This document shows positions 1 to 7,852 of a stretch of DNA of 64,000 nucleotides, piece after piece. The stretch's first letter is position 1. Each line of letters begins with the position of its first letter. Below the pieces are notes generated by a model, which worked only from the letters and a program-made list of their open reading frames with translations, searched no databases and was not told the origin of the DNA. This DNA comes from Hymenobacter yonginensis. GTDB taxonomy: Bacteria; Bacteroidota; Bacteroidia; Cytophagales; Hymenobacteraceae. Both the position numbers and the translations under genes were made by a program. Location: assembly GCF_027625995.1 (NCBI RefSeq), contig NZ_CP115396.1, positions 1,860,001 to 1,924,000 on the forward strand, given 5' to 3'.

Positions 1-3
1 AGT

Positions 4-49
4 AGCAACAAGGCCCGCCGGATTCGTCCGGCGGGCCTTGTTGCTTTTC
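4..49 (+). terminator. Rho-independent terminator
   Basis: A perfect 19-bp stem (4-22 with 27-45) closes on the tetraloop TTCG and is followed by TTTTCT. The T-run lies on the plus strand, so it should end transcription of a rightward gene located before the window. Confidence 0.85.
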
Positions 50-63
50 TGCGGTGAACCGGT

Positions 64-155
64 AGTAGCGCGAACTTTGTAGTTCGCGCCCCCGCGCCGT
101 TCGGACGATTCCGTTTCAGCGGCGCGGGGACGCGAACTACAAAGTTCGCGCTACT
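64..155. repeat. Dispersed palindromic repeat, copy 1
   Basis: Perfect 25-bp inverted arms (64-88 and 131-155, beginning AGTAGCGCGAAC) surround a GC-rich centre. Two more copies with the same arms lie at 4010-4102 and 5964-6047. Copy 2 carries the centre in the opposite orientation, so the unit exists in both directions. It encodes nothing and fits a REP- or MITE-like intergenic element. Confidence 0.85.
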
Positions 156-158
156 GCC

Positions 159-809
159 CTAATACGCCGCCGTGAACCGCTGGCGGCTGTGCTTGGGCTG
201 CTCTACTTCGTCGAGGACTACTACGGCCAGGTCTTCGCCCGAGAGGATGCTGCGGCCTTCAGCGTTGAAGACCGGGCTTTCGGTGCCGAGGCGGTAGTGC
301 CCGGTGCGGCCGGTGTCGATGCCGGGGTGCATTTCGATGGCGGGGCTCAGGAACGTCCAGTCGAGGGTGTCGTTGGTTTTCAGCTCGTTGTGGTAGTCGC
401 GGGCGGCCTGGGCGCCGGGCTTGATGTCGGCGGGGAAGTCCGGGCCATCGACCAGCTGCTGGCCGTTGAGGTAGAGGCTGCCGGCCCCGCCGATGGCTAC
501 CAGCCGCGCCACGCCCGATTGCACGGTGGCGGCTTCGATGGCGCGGGCCCCTGCCAGGAAGTCGTGGTAGAGGTTGGGGTTGGTCCAGCCCGCGCTGAAG
601 GCGTTGATCACCACGTCGTGGCCGGCCAGCTGGCGGGCGGTTTCGTCAACGTGGGTTACGTCGCCGGTTACCACGGTCAGGTGGTCGGAGGTTTGGGTGA
701 GCTTGGCGGGGTCGCGCACGAGGGCGGTTACGTGGTGGCCGCGCTGCAGAGCTTCGGCTAGGATGCGGGAGCCAACAAAGCCAGTGGCACCGATGAGGGC
801 AATTTTCAT
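159..809 (-). CDS. NAD(P)-binding oxidoreductase, NmrA/YwnB-like
   Basis: A 216-residue atypical short-chain dehydrogenase with the Rossmann motif GATGFVG at residues 7-13, followed by a typical first beta-alpha-beta unit. The start at 809 is preferred over an upstream ATG because the family begins [10 protein letters not shown] and the 12 extra residues would be hydrophobic and unaligned. The family binds NAD(P)H; substrates are usually unknown. It lies next to an Rrf2 regulator on the same strand, as ywnB lies next to ywnA in Bacillus. A palindrome at 848-866 just upstream is shared with the regulator's own promoter, so it is probably a target of that regulator. Physiological role unknown. 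Confidence 0.85.
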   Translation of the reverse strand: MKIALIGATGFVGSRILAEALQRGHHVTALVRDPAKLTQTSDHLTVVTGDVTHVDETARQLAGHDVVINAFSAGWTNPNLYHDFLAGARAIEAATVQSGVARLVAIGGAGSLYLNGQQLVDGPDFPADIKPGAQAARDYHNELKTNDTLDWTFLSPAIEMHPGIDTGRTGHYRLGTESPVFNAEGRSILSGEDLAVVVLDEVEQPKHSRQRFTAAY

Positions 810-847
810 GGCAGTAAAGGGTAAAGTGAAGAGAAAAAGAAACACGC

Positions 848-866
848 TGTAACCAATACGGTTACA
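848..866. promoter_or_regulatory. Predicted Rrf2 operator, oxidoreductase side
   Basis: The perfect inverted repeat TGTAACC-AATAC-GGTTACA contains TGTAAC-N7-GTTACA. The same half-sites with the same spacing occur at 1373-1391 in front of the Rrf2 gene. It lies about 40 bases upstream of the oxidoreductase start and downstream of the regulator stop. Binding by the regulator is an inference from the matched pair. Confidence 0.7.
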
Positions 867-886
867 ATCAAGCGCAAAAGAAAAAG

Positions 887-1327
887 TCAGGAAATAAGGG
901 CTTTGGCCGCAATGTCGGTGGTGACCTGCTGCAGGGTGGTGTGGGCCAGCACCCGCTCCAGGGCCGTTTGGGCGCGTTGCAGCGTATCATCCAGCGCCGA
1001 CTGAATATGGCGGCCCACCAGGCAGGCCGGGTTGGGCTTGTCATGCACGCTGAACAGCTGGCCTTCCTCCACTACTTCCACGGCCCGGTACACTTCCAGC
1101 AGCGTGATGGTGGCCGGCTGGCGCGTCAGGGACGTACCGCCCGAAGCCGGCCGCACTTCCACCAGCCCGGCTTTCTTGAGCTGCCCCAGAATCCGCCGAA
1201 TCACCACCGGATTGGTGTTCACGCTGCCCGCCATGCGCTCCGAGGTCAGCAGCACGCCATCCTGCTCTGGCAGCGCCAGCAGGGAAAGCACGTGTACGGC
1301 GACAGAAAAACGGCTGCTGATCTGCAT
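887..1327 (-). CDS. Rrf2-family transcriptional regulator (YwnA-like)
   Basis: A 146-residue Rrf2 protein. The N-terminal winged helix (about residues 1-70) includes the recognition region NTNPVVIRRILGQLKKAGLV and the wing ASGGTSLTR. Only one cysteine (C102) is present, so it lacks the three-cysteine cluster of IscR or NsrR and probably does not hold an Fe-S cluster. YwnA-type members that lack the cluster sense small molecules or thiol stress. It is followed on the same strand by an NAD(P)-binding protein and faces a bestrophin gene. Identical operators before it and before the oxidoreductase suggest autoregulation and control of the neighbour. Confidence 0.9.
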   Translation of the reverse strand: MQISSRFSVAVHVLSLLALPEQDGVLLTSERMAGSVNTNPVVIRRILGQLKKAGLVEVRPASGGTSLTRQPATITLLEVYRAVEVVEEGQLFSVHDKPNPACLVGRHIQSALDDTLQRAQTALERVLAHTTLQQVTTDIAAKALIS

Positions 1328-1360
1328 AATCTGAAAGAGGAAAGCGGGGATTCAGAAAAA

Positions 1361-1393
1361 CAAAGGTAGCATTGTAACTACCTTTGTTACAAA
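1361..1393. promoter_or_regulatory. rrf2 promoter with overlapping operator
   Basis: On the minus strand, TACCTTTG (1361-1368) matches the Bacteroidota -7 box TAnnTTTG. A TTTG (1390-1393) lies 21 bases upstream of it as a -33 box. The palindrome TTGTAAC-N7-GTTACAA (1372-1392) fills the spacer. A second TACCTTTG on the plus strand (1379-1386) lies inside the palindrome and could serve the divergent bestrophin gene. Binding there would block both directions. Confidence 0.65.
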
Positions 1394-1461
1394 TTGGTTT
1401 TCGGGCGCTGATTTCATTCCGTAGCCCAACTCTCTGCCGGCCACCCCCGGCCCTCCGCCCC

Positions 1462-2382
1462 ATGATCATCCGCCCGAAGTACAACTGGTTCCGCATGCTG
1501 TTCGTGTGGCACGGTTCGGTGCTGCCCCAGATTCTGCCCCGCTTGCTGCTGCTGCTGCTCGTCTCAACGGCCGTGACGTATTTCCACGGCACTATTTTTC
1601 AGTACCACGTGCCGCTCACGGCGGCGCCGTTCAGCCTGTTCGGGGTGTCGTTGGCCATCTTTTTGGGCTTCTACAATTCCGTCAGCTACGACCGGTTCTG
1701 GGAGGGCCGCAAGCTCTGGGGCGCGCTGCTCAACGACACCCGCTCGCTGGCCCGGCAGGCGCTGACGCTCAGCGGCTACCCGCCCGATGCGCCGCAGGTG
1801 CAGCACTTCGTGCGCCTGCTCATCGCCTTTTCGCACGCGCTCCGCCACCAGTTGCGCCACACCAGTCCGGCCGCCGACCTGCACCGCTTGCTGCCGCCCG
1901 AACTGGCCGCCACGGTGCAGCAGGCCCAGTTTCAGCCGGTGCTGCTGCTGCGCGAAATGGGCCACTGGCTCCGGCAGGCCCACACCACCGGCTACCTCGA
2001 TACCACCACCCAGCTGGCCTTCGACCGCAACCTCAACCAGCTTTCCGACATCGTGGGGGGCTGCGAGCGGCTGGCCAACACGCCCGTGCCCTACACCTAC
2101 GGCGTGCTGCTGCACCGCACCGTGTACCTGTACTGCTTCCTGCTTCCGTTCGGGCTGGTGGAAACCAGCGGCTGGGCCACGCCCCTGATTGTGGTGTACA
2201 TCGGCTACACGTTTATGGCGCTGGATGCCATCATCGGCGAAATTGAGGAACCGTTTGGCCTGGAAGACAACGATCTGCCCCTCAACGCCCTGAGCACGAC
2301 CATCGAGGCCAGCCTGCGCGAGCTGGCCGACCTGCCGGCCCTGCCCCCCACGCCGCCCCACACCGGCTATATCGTGGACTGA
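1462..2382 (+). CDS. Bestrophin-family (UPF0187) anion channel
   Basis: A 306-residue membrane protein of the bestrophin/YneE family, which forms pentameric chloride or other ion channels in the inner membrane. Visible signs are an N-terminal hydrophobic pair of helices (about residues 18-70), the family core NSVSYDRFWEGRKLWG near residue 76, and further helices near residues 210-260. The start at 1462 gives the usual beginning MIIRPKYNWFR; an earlier in-frame start would add 26 non-conserved residues. It is divergent from the Rrf2 regulator, and its likely promoter overlaps that regulator's operator, so coregulation is possible. The C-terminal tail is proline-rich and probably cytosolic. Confidence 0.9.
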   Translation: MIIRPKYNWFRMLFVWHGSVLPQILPRLLLLLLVSTAVTYFHGTIFQYHVPLTAAPFSLFGVSLAIFLGFYNSVSYDRFWEGRKLWGALLNDTRSLARQALTLSGYPPDAPQVQHFVRLLIAFSHALRHQLRHTSPAADLHRLLPPELAATVQQAQFQPVLLLREMGHWLRQAHTTGYLDTTTQLAFDRNLNQLSDIVGGCERLANTPVPYTYGVLLHRTVYLYCFLLPFGLVETSGWATPLIVVYIGYTFMALDAIIGEIEEPFGLEDNDLPLNALSTTIEASLRELADLPALPPTPPHTGYIVD

Positions 2383-2458
2383 GCAAGCCGTAATACGTTC
2401 ACAAAGCCGCCGCCCCTGCCGTTTAGCAGGCAGCGGCCGGGGCGGGCAGCGTAGCCGG

Positions 2459-2818
2459 CTACTGCTCGGCGGCGGCCAGCTCGTCGCGCTGCTTTTTGGG
2501 CAGGGAGGCGCGCACCAGGTCGTAGGAATGGTCAATTAGCTCGCGTAGCTGCCGCTCCGGCGCGCCCGTCCCGATAAGCACCGTGTTCCAGTGCTTCTTG
2601 TTCATGTGGTAGCCGGGCAGCACGTACTCGTGCTGCTCGCGCAGCTCCTGGGCGCGCTCGGGGTCACACTTGAGGTTGATGCTGCCGAAGGTTTCGATGT
2701 CGGTGAGTGCAAACACTTTGCCGCCGACTTTGAACACCAGCGTTTCGGGGCCGAAGGGCGTTTCTTCGGTCACGCCGGCTTTGAGCAGGCAATAGTCGCG
2801 GAAGTCTTCGATGTTCAT
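2459..2818 (-). CDS. MmcQ/YjbR-family protein
   Basis: A 119-residue protein of the MmcQ/YjbR (CyaY-like fold) family. It opens with the typical MNIEDFRDYCL and contains TPFGPETLVFKVGGKVFAL and the conserved HMNKKHWNTV segment near residue 75. Members are often called DNA-binding, but the biochemical role is not established. It stands alone, convergent with the bestrophin gene, with about 76 bases between them. Length and motifs fit a complete gene. Confidence 0.9.
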   Translation of the reverse strand: MNIEDFRDYCLLKAGVTEETPFGPETLVFKVGGKVFALTDIETFGSINLKCDPERAQELREQHEYVLPGYHMNKKHWNTVLIGTGAPERQLRELIDHSYDLVRASLPKKQRDELAAAEQ

Positions 2819-3011
2819 GCGGCTAAGCTACCGGTTTCAACAGATTTACGAAGCATGCAGGCAGTGCGCGGGCTGTTTGGCGGTGGGCCCTGCCGGCGGC
2901 GAGAGGTGCGGGGCATAAAATCCGGCCAATTGGCTGTTGCATAGCAACCCGCTGCAAACGAAGCTGGTATAGGCAGTCATTCCAATTCTTTCCTCCTGAC
3001 CCACAACCACC

Positions 3012-3683
3012 ATGCTGCACCGCCTCACTTCTACCAAACCCCGCTTTTCCCTGCTTGCCGGCAGCCTGCTGCTGGCCCTGGGCCTCGGCAACTGCGGCAT
3101 CTCCGAGCAGGTGCAGCAGGCCAAAGCCTTCAAGGACACCCAGATCCGGCTGGCGTCGGTGGAGCAAGCCACCGTGGCCGGCATCGACGTAACCCAGATC
3201 CGGCGCCCCGGCGACCTGAGCACCATCGACAAAGCCCGACTGGCTACTGCCTACGCCACCGGTAACCTGCCGCTGCGCATGCGCGTGAATCTGGAAATCC
3301 GCAACCCCAACGACGAAACCGCCGCCCTCAACGAGCTGGACTACATTGCCCTTATCGACGGCAAGCAGGTGGCCACCGGCCGCTCCACCGAGCGCATCGA
3401 AGTGGCGCCCAACGGCACCGCGCTGGCTCCCGTCACGGTGGAAAGCAACCTGCGCGAAGCCGTGGGCGAGCAATCCGGGGAGGCGCTGGCCGACCTGGTG
3501 CTGGGTCTGGCCGACCGCGACCGGCAGCCCGTGCGCCTGACGATGCGCATCCGGCCCACGTTTATCACCGGCAGCGGCCGCCGCATCGCGCCCGCCGGCT
3601 ACATCACTGTAGACAAGGATTTCACGGCCAATCAGGTGCTCGACGCCATCGACAAGCGCGACTCGCTGAAAACGCGCCCCTAA
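3012..3683 (+). CDS. LEA type 2 family lipoprotein
   Basis: A 223-residue predicted lipoprotein. A hydrophobic signal of about 27 residues ends in a lipobox-like LGNC. The mature part has the LEA14/WHy beta-sandwich pattern: RMRVNLEIRNPNDETAALNELDYIALIDGKQVATG followed by a second strand set (residues 95-190). Such domains are found in periplasmic or membrane-anchored stress proteins, but no reaction is known. The start is preceded by an AT-richer leader after a 190-bp gap. A strong terminator follows directly (3704-3747), so it is probably monocistronic. Confidence 0.75.
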   Translation: MLHRLTSTKPRFSLLAGSLLLALGLGNCGISEQVQQAKAFKDTQIRLASVEQATVAGIDVTQIRRPGDLSTIDKARLATAYATGNLPLRMRVNLEIRNPNDETAALNELDYIALIDGKQVATGRSTERIEVAPNGTALAPVTVESNLREAVGEQSGEALADLVLGLADRDRQPVRLTMRIRPTFITGSGRRIAPAGYITVDKDFTANQVLDAIDKRDSLKTRP

Positions 3684-3703
3684 CCACGTCCGGATTTAAT
3701 TAC

Positions 3704-3747
3704 AACGGCCCCGACACCTGCCTTGCAGCAGCTGTCGGGGCCGTTTT
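3704..3747 (+). terminator. Rho-independent terminator
   Basis: A 13-bp stem AACGGCCCCGACA (3704-3716) pairs with 3733-3745, followed by TTTTG. It closes the LEA-type lipoprotein gene. The stem could also slow the converging small gene on the minus strand. Confidence 0.85.
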
Positions 3748-3759
3748 GTGTGGTGCAGC

Positions 3760-3933
3760 TTAGCGGATGAACCAGCGGTAAATCAGCACCAGAAGGCCTA
3801 CCAGAAACATGGCCATGCTCAGCTTATTGATGAAGTGCATGGTGCGCAGGTTGAAATTGGTGTGGCGCGTGGGGTCGTCTTTGCGGAAAAAGTACCCGAG
3901 CATCGGGCCGAAGTTGAACAGGTCTTTGCGCAT
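3760..3933 (-). CDS. Small DUF6728-like membrane protein
   Basis: A 57-residue protein beginning MRKDLFNFGPMLGYFFRKDDP, with one C-terminal transmembrane helix (about residues 36-55) ending in YRWFIR. Short proteins of this layout are widespread in Bacteroidota and I recall them as DUF6728; function unknown. An upstream ATG at 3993 would add 20 residues that do not resemble the family, so the start at 3933 is preferred. It is convergent with the LEA-type gene and separated from the acyl-CoA ligase by a palindromic repeat. Confidence 0.6.
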   Translation of the reverse strand: MRKDLFNFGPMLGYFFRKDDPTRHTNFNLRTMHFINKLSMAMFLVGLLVLIYRWFIR

Positions 3934-4009
3934 GAGGCAGTTGGATTCGGGTTCGGAAAGATAACACCCGGGGCGCGGAAAAGATTTGCTCAACGGCCGG
4001 ATAGCCGGT

Positions 4010-4102
4010 AGTAGCGCGAACTTTGTAGTTCGCGCCCCCCGCGCCGCTGAAACGAAATCGTCCGGACAGCGCGGGGGCGCGAACTACAAAGTTCGCGCTA
4101 CT
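4010..4102. repeat. Dispersed palindromic repeat, copy 2
   Basis: The same 25-bp arms as at 64-155 (4010-4034 and 4078-4102), perfectly inverted. Its centre is close to the reverse complement of copy 1, so this copy is inserted the other way round. The right arm ends three bases before the acyl-CoA ligase stop and may act as its transcript end. Confidence 0.85.
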
Positions 4103-4105
4103 GCG

Positions 4106-5875
4106 CTAGCCCCGAAACAGGTTCTCGATGCGCTGCTGGTTGTTTTGGCTGATGATTTTGCGGCGCACTTTGAGCGTGGGCGTCAGCTCGCCTGATTCCA
4201 CGCTCCAGAGGGCCGGCAGCAGCTCGATTTTCTTGATCTGCTCCCACTGGGCGAAGGCGGCGTTAGTTTGTTGCACCAGCTGCTCGTAGAGCTGGCGCAC
4301 CTGGGCGTGGGCGGCCAGGGCGGCGTCGGAGAGGTCGGCGGGGAGCTGGTGCTGCCGGGCCCAAGCGCGTAGCTCGGTGAAGGCAGGCACCAGCAGAGCG
4401 GCCGCGTACTTCTCGCCCTCGCCCAGCACCATCACCTGCTCCACCAGCGGCGACTCCGACAGCTTCGATTCCAGGGGCTGCGGGGCCACGTACTTGCCGT
4501 TGGAGGTCTTAAACATCTCCTTTTTGCGGTCCGTGATGCGCAGGAAGCGGCCCTGCACCAGCTCGCCAATGTCGCCGGTGTGCAGCCAGCCCTCGGCGTC
4601 GATGACCTCGGCCGTGAGGTCGGGGCGGTTGTAGTAGCCCTGCATCACCGAAGGGGAACGGGTCAGGATTTCACCGTCGGCGGCAATTTTCACTTCCACG
4701 CCCGGCAGCACCGGCCCCACGGCCCCAATGAGGTTGCCCTCGGGCACGGGCTGGCTGGCGGCAATAACGGGCGAAGTTTCCGTCATGCCGTAGCCCTCCA
4801 TCACCCGGATACCGGCGGCCCAGAACACCCGCGCCAGCCGCGGCTGCAGGGCCCCGCCCCCGCTCACGATGTAGCGCACCTGCCCGCCCATAGCCTCGCG
4901 CCACTTACTGAACACCAGCTTATTAGCCAAGGCCAACTGGGCGTTGTACCACGCGCCCTGGTCTTTTTGGGTGTCGTAGCGCAGCCCTAGGTCGAGGGCC
5001 CAGAAAAACAGCTTGCGCTTGAGGCCGGTGAGCTGCTGGCCGGTGGCCACAATCTTGTCGTAGATTTTTTCGAGCAAGCGGGGCACCGTAGTGAACACGT
5101 GGGGCTGCACCTCCCGCAAGTTGTCGGCAATGCGCTCCACGCTTTCGGCGTAGTAGATGCTGAAGCCCAGCTGCAGGTACAGGAAGGTGGCCGTGCGCTC
5201 GAAAATGTGGCTCAGGGGCAGAAAGCTGAGGGTTTTGTGGCCCGGGGACAGGGGCAGGTAGCTCAGCAGATTCTGGCAGTTGAACAGGATGTTGCGGTGG
5301 CTGAGCATCACGCCTTTGGGCCGGCCGGTGGTGCCGGAGGTGTAGATGAGCGTGAGCAGGTCGTCGGGCTGCACGACGGCTTTCAGGGGTTCCAGCGCAG
5401 CCACGTCGGCGGCGGCACCCAGAGCCAGCAGGTCGGCGAAGGAGCGGTGGCCGGGCGTGGGCTCGAAGGTGAGGATGTGTTCGGGGCCGTGCGGCAGCCC
5501 GGCCACGGCCTCCTGCACCCGGGCCAGCAGCTTCTCGCCTTCCACCAGCACCACGCGCACGCCGGCATCCTGGAAAATGTGGCGGTAGTCCTCCACCGTG
5601 ATGGTGGGGTACATGGGCACGCTCACGGCCCCCAGCTGGGCAATGCCCATGTCGGCCACCACCCACTCGGGGCGGTTGGGACAGATGATGGCCACCTTAT
5701 CGGCGGCCCGCACGCCCAGGGCACGCAGGCCCAGGCTGGCGTGGTTGCTCATTTCCTGCACCTGGGCGGCACTCAGCGGCTGCCACTGGTCGTCCTTTTT
5801 TGCTACCAGGCAGTCGGCCGCGGGGGTGGTGTGGGCCAGGTGAGCCAGAAGGTCGAAGGTGCGGGAAAACGTCAT
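4106..5875 (-). CDS. Long-chain fatty acid-CoA ligase (AMP-forming)
   Basis: A 589-residue adenylate-forming enzyme that activates long-chain fatty acids with ATP and CoA at the membrane/cytosol boundary. The AMP-binding P-loop YTSGTTGRPKGVMLSH is near residue 180. Further motifs are GYGMTETSP (near residue 360), WLHTGDIG (near 435) and the hinge ITDRKKEMFKTSNGKYV (near 453). This arrangement is typical of the FadD15-like group. The start MTFSRTFDLL is the only sensible one. It is flanked on both sides by copies of the same palindromic repeat and is not in an obvious operon. Confidence 0.92.
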   Translation of the reverse strand: MTFSRTFDLLAHLAHTTPAADCLVAKKDDQWQPLSAAQVQEMSNHASLGLRALGVRAADKVAIICPNRPEWVVADMGIAQLGAVSVPMYPTITVEDYRHIFQDAGVRVVLVEGEKLLARVQEAVAGLPHGPEHILTFEPTPGHRSFADLLALGAAADVAALEPLKAVVQPDDLLTLIYTSGTTGRPKGVMLSHRNILFNCQNLLSYLPLSPGHKTLSFLPLSHIFERTATFLYLQLGFSIYYAESVERIADNLREVQPHVFTTVPRLLEKIYDKIVATGQQLTGLKRKLFFWALDLGLRYDTQKDQGAWYNAQLALANKLVFSKWREAMGGQVRYIVSGGGALQPRLARVFWAAGIRVMEGYGMTETSPVIAASQPVPEGNLIGAVGPVLPGVEVKIAADGEILTRSPSVMQGYYNRPDLTAEVIDAEGWLHTGDIGELVQGRFLRITDRKKEMFKTSNGKYVAPQPLESKLSESPLVEQVMVLGEGEKYAAALLVPAFTELRAWARQHQLPADLSDAALAAHAQVRQLYEQLVQQTNAAFAQWEQIKKIELLPALWSVESGELTPTLKVRRKIISQNNQQRIENLFRG

Positions 5876-5963
5876 GGGAGAAGCGCGGGGAAAGCTGCCG
5901 AAACTGCGGCAATCCGTAAAAATAGGCGGCTGCGGGATGGCAATGGAGGCAGGCCATAATTTT

Positions 5964-6047
5964 AGTAGCGCGAACTTTGTAGTTCGCGTCCTCGCGCCGT
6001 TGGAGCGATTGTCGTTCTAGGGCGCGAACTACAAAGTTCGCGCTACT
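5964..6047. repeat. Dispersed palindromic repeat, copy 3
   Basis: Arms identical to the other copies (5964-5988 and 6023-6047) with a shorter centre. It lies between divergent genes, so it is not simply a terminator. Confidence 0.85.
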
Positions 6048-6096
6048 GCGCTCTGGCTTTCCGTTACCTTGCACGCGTCACCTTCCTGCCCAACCT

Positions 6097-6555
6097 ATGA
6101 AGCCTCTGCTCCTGCTGCCGCTGCTGCTCACCGCGTCGGCTACCTTCGCCCAAACCAAACCGGCCACCGAAACCGAGGCTGTGCAGCAAACCATCCGCCG
6201 CTTCTTCGACGGGATGCGCCGCGGCGACAGTGCCGCCGTGCGCGCCACGCTGGCCCCGGGCGCCGTGTTTCACACGCTCACTGCCAAAAACGGCCAGACG
6301 CAGCTGCGCCCCGAAAACCCCACGGAGTTTGTGAAAGCCGTGGGCACGCCGCACCCGGAGGTGTGGGATGAGCGCATCACGTTCGAAAAAGTGCTCATCG
6401 ATGCCAACCTGGCCAGCGTTTGGACGCCCTACGAGTTCTACCGGGGCAGCACCTTCAGCCACTGCGGCTACAACTCGTTTCAGCTGGTGAAGCTGGCCGA
6501 GGGCTGGCGCATCGCCCACGTCATCGACACGCGGCGCAAGGAGAAGTGTAAGTAA
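6097..6555 (+). CDS. Secreted NTF2-like (SnoaL-type) protein
   Basis: A 152-residue protein. A clear Sec signal peptide (MKPLLLLPLLLTASATFAQ) is followed by one NTF2-like cone-fold domain: EAVQQTIRRFFDGMRRGDSAAV starts the first helix and the C-terminal strand is YNSFQLVKLAEGWRIAHVIDT. In Bacteroidota these periplasmic nuclear-transport-factor-2-like proteins are common and their ligand is unknown. It is a single gene, divergent from the ligase across a palindromic repeat, with a second repeat family directly downstream. Confidence 0.8.
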   Translation: MKPLLLLPLLLTASATFAQTKPATETEAVQQTIRRFFDGMRRGDSAAVRATLAPGAVFHTLTAKNGQTQLRPENPTEFVKAVGTPHPEVWDERITFEKVLIDANLASVWTPYEFYRGSTFSHCGYNSFQLVKLAEGWRIAHVIDTRRKEKCK

Positions 6556-6570
6556 ACCAAGCTGGCACGG

Positions 6571-6758
6571 TGTAGAGACGCAATATTTTGCGTCTCGTCG
6601 TTGAACGGCCGGAACCGCACCACCAGACAAACAACGTCAGCAACGATGAGACGCGAAGTATCGCGTCTCTACACCGTACAACTCGTCGTTGAGCGACCGT
6701 AACCTGCATCAATCAAACAACATCAGCAACGACGGGACTTTAGCTATTGCGTCTCTAC
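6571..6758. repeat. Intergenic inverted-repeat element with GTAGAGACGC ends
   Basis: Ends TGTAGAGACGC (6571-6581) and GCGTCTCTACA (6663-6673) are inverted. The inner part, with CGTCGTTGA...CAACGTCAGCAACGATGAGACG, is partly repeated immediately after, up to GCGTCTCTAC at 6749-6758. The second, shorter copy ends inside the stop codon of the next gene. It looks like one repeat plus a partial tandem copy. Confidence 0.7.
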
Positions 6759-7420
6759 CCTTTAGCCGCGGCCACGATGTCCGGCACTTCCAGAATGGGT
6801 TTAGGGTAGCCGCGCTGGGCTACGTGCAGCATGGCCTGGCCCAGCTCCTGCAGCGTGGAGGCGAATTTGGGGGCCACGCCGCGCACCACGGGGTACAGCC
6901 AGCCGAAATACTTGTAGTACGACAGCACGTGCTGCTGACCGGGGGTGGCCCGCAGGAAGCCGGGGCGGAACATGAACGCCTGCCGGAAGCCCAGCTGCCG
7001 CAGCTCGTTTTCGGTTTCGCCCTTCACGCGGGCCCACATCTGGCGGCTGCGCAGCGTGTCGTCGGTGCCGGCGCCCGAGATGTAGCAGAACGTGAGTTCG
7101 GGGCCGTTGTAGGTTAGCAGGGTGCGGGCGAAGTGCAGGGTCAGGTCGTAGGTGAGGCGGCGGTATTCCGGCTCCGGCATCCCCACCGACGATACGCCCA
7201 GGCAGAAAAAGCAGGCGTTGTAGCCCCGCAGCTGATCAGCAATGGGCGTGAAGTTCTGGAAATCCTCGTGCAGCAGCTCCCGCAGCTTGGGGTGCTGGTG
7301 CCCGCTGGGCCGGCGGCTGATGCTGAGCACCTGCTCCACGGCGGGGTTCTGTAAACACTCCAGCAGCACCCCTTCCCCCACCATACCGGTCGTGCCGGTG
7401 AGTATCACGCGTAGTTTCAT
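6755..7420 (-). CDS. NAD-dependent epimerase/dehydratase-like protein (HTATIP2-like)
   Basis: A 221-residue atypical SDR with the Rossmann motif GTTGMVGEG near residues 8-16, followed by LLECLQNPAVEQVLSISRRP as in the Tip30/HTATIP2-like group. A YISGAGTDDTLRSRQMWARVKGETE segment near residue 110 supplies the Y...K-like region. An upstream ATG at 7510 would add 30 non-conserved residues, so MKLRVILTGTTG at 7420 is chosen. The stop codon is formed within the edge of a dispersed repeat. A second, distant relative lies at 11984-12643. Substrate unknown. Confidence 0.8.
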   Translation of the reverse strand: MKLRVILTGTTGMVGEGVLLECLQNPAVEQVLSISRRPSGHQHPKLRELLHEDFQNFTPIADQLRGYNACFFCLGVSSVGMPEPEYRRLTYDLTLHFARTLLTYNGPELTFCYISGAGTDDTLRSRQMWARVKGETENELRQLGFRQAFMFRPGFLRATPGQQHVLSYYKYFGWLYPVVRGVAPKFASTLQELGQAMLHVAQRGYPKPILEVPDIVAAAKG

Positions 7421-7452
7421 GCTGGGGAGGACGGATGAGCGGCGCGGATGTT

Positions 7453-7848
7453 TTAACACTCGAAATTCAGCGGCGGATAGTCTAAACGTTGAATGTTGCA
7501 CTTGCCGCACTCTATTCTTATCGATGGCAAATGGTCAATAGACAAAGTAACTGCCATTGCGCATCCCTGTTGAGAGGACGGCTGTTTCACACACTTAAAT
7601 TCATCTATCCGAAAACCCAAGCTATGCCGTGACGCTTTGGCAAGAGCCGCATCCACCGAATCTTGTATCCGCTGGACCTTACTACCATTACTGATGCCGG
7701 ATATAATTAACTGCCACCATGATATCCGCCTATCATCATTTTTCCAAATGACCACTTGAAGCCGGGCACGCCCTCTATGAAACAGAAACTGATCCACCAC
7801 TGCGTCATGCAATGATGGATCAGTTTCTAAATTACGGAAGTCACGCAT
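7453..7848 (-). CDS. Hypothetical protein (pair with 7853-8266)
   Basis: A 131-residue soluble protein that I do not recognise. It is rich in charged and aromatic residues and has four cysteines, two of them in a CGKC motif near the C-terminus (IECGKCNIQRLDYPPLNFEC). Base composition is lower in GC than its neighbours. It follows another unknown gene on the same strand with a 4-base gap, which suggests a two-gene operon, and it may be translationally coupled. The CxxC could bind metal or form a disulfide. No signal peptide or membrane segment is visible. Confidence 0.6.
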   Translation of the reverse strand: MRDFRNLETDPSLHDAVVDQFLFHRGRARLQVVIWKNDDRRISWWQLIISGISNGSKVQRIQDSVDAALAKASRHSLGFRIDEFKCVKQPSSQQGCAMAVTLSIDHLPSIRIECGKCNIQRLDYPPLNFEC

Positions 7849-7852
7849 AGCA

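Noticed and set aside
5099-5959. Long open frame opposite the acyl-CoA ligase
   Set aside because: Shadow of the real gene: rich in Gly, Gln, His and Val as is typical for antisense frames of GC-rich genes. The same applies to long frames opposite ispG, tape measure, tail genes, terminase, integrase and glnA.
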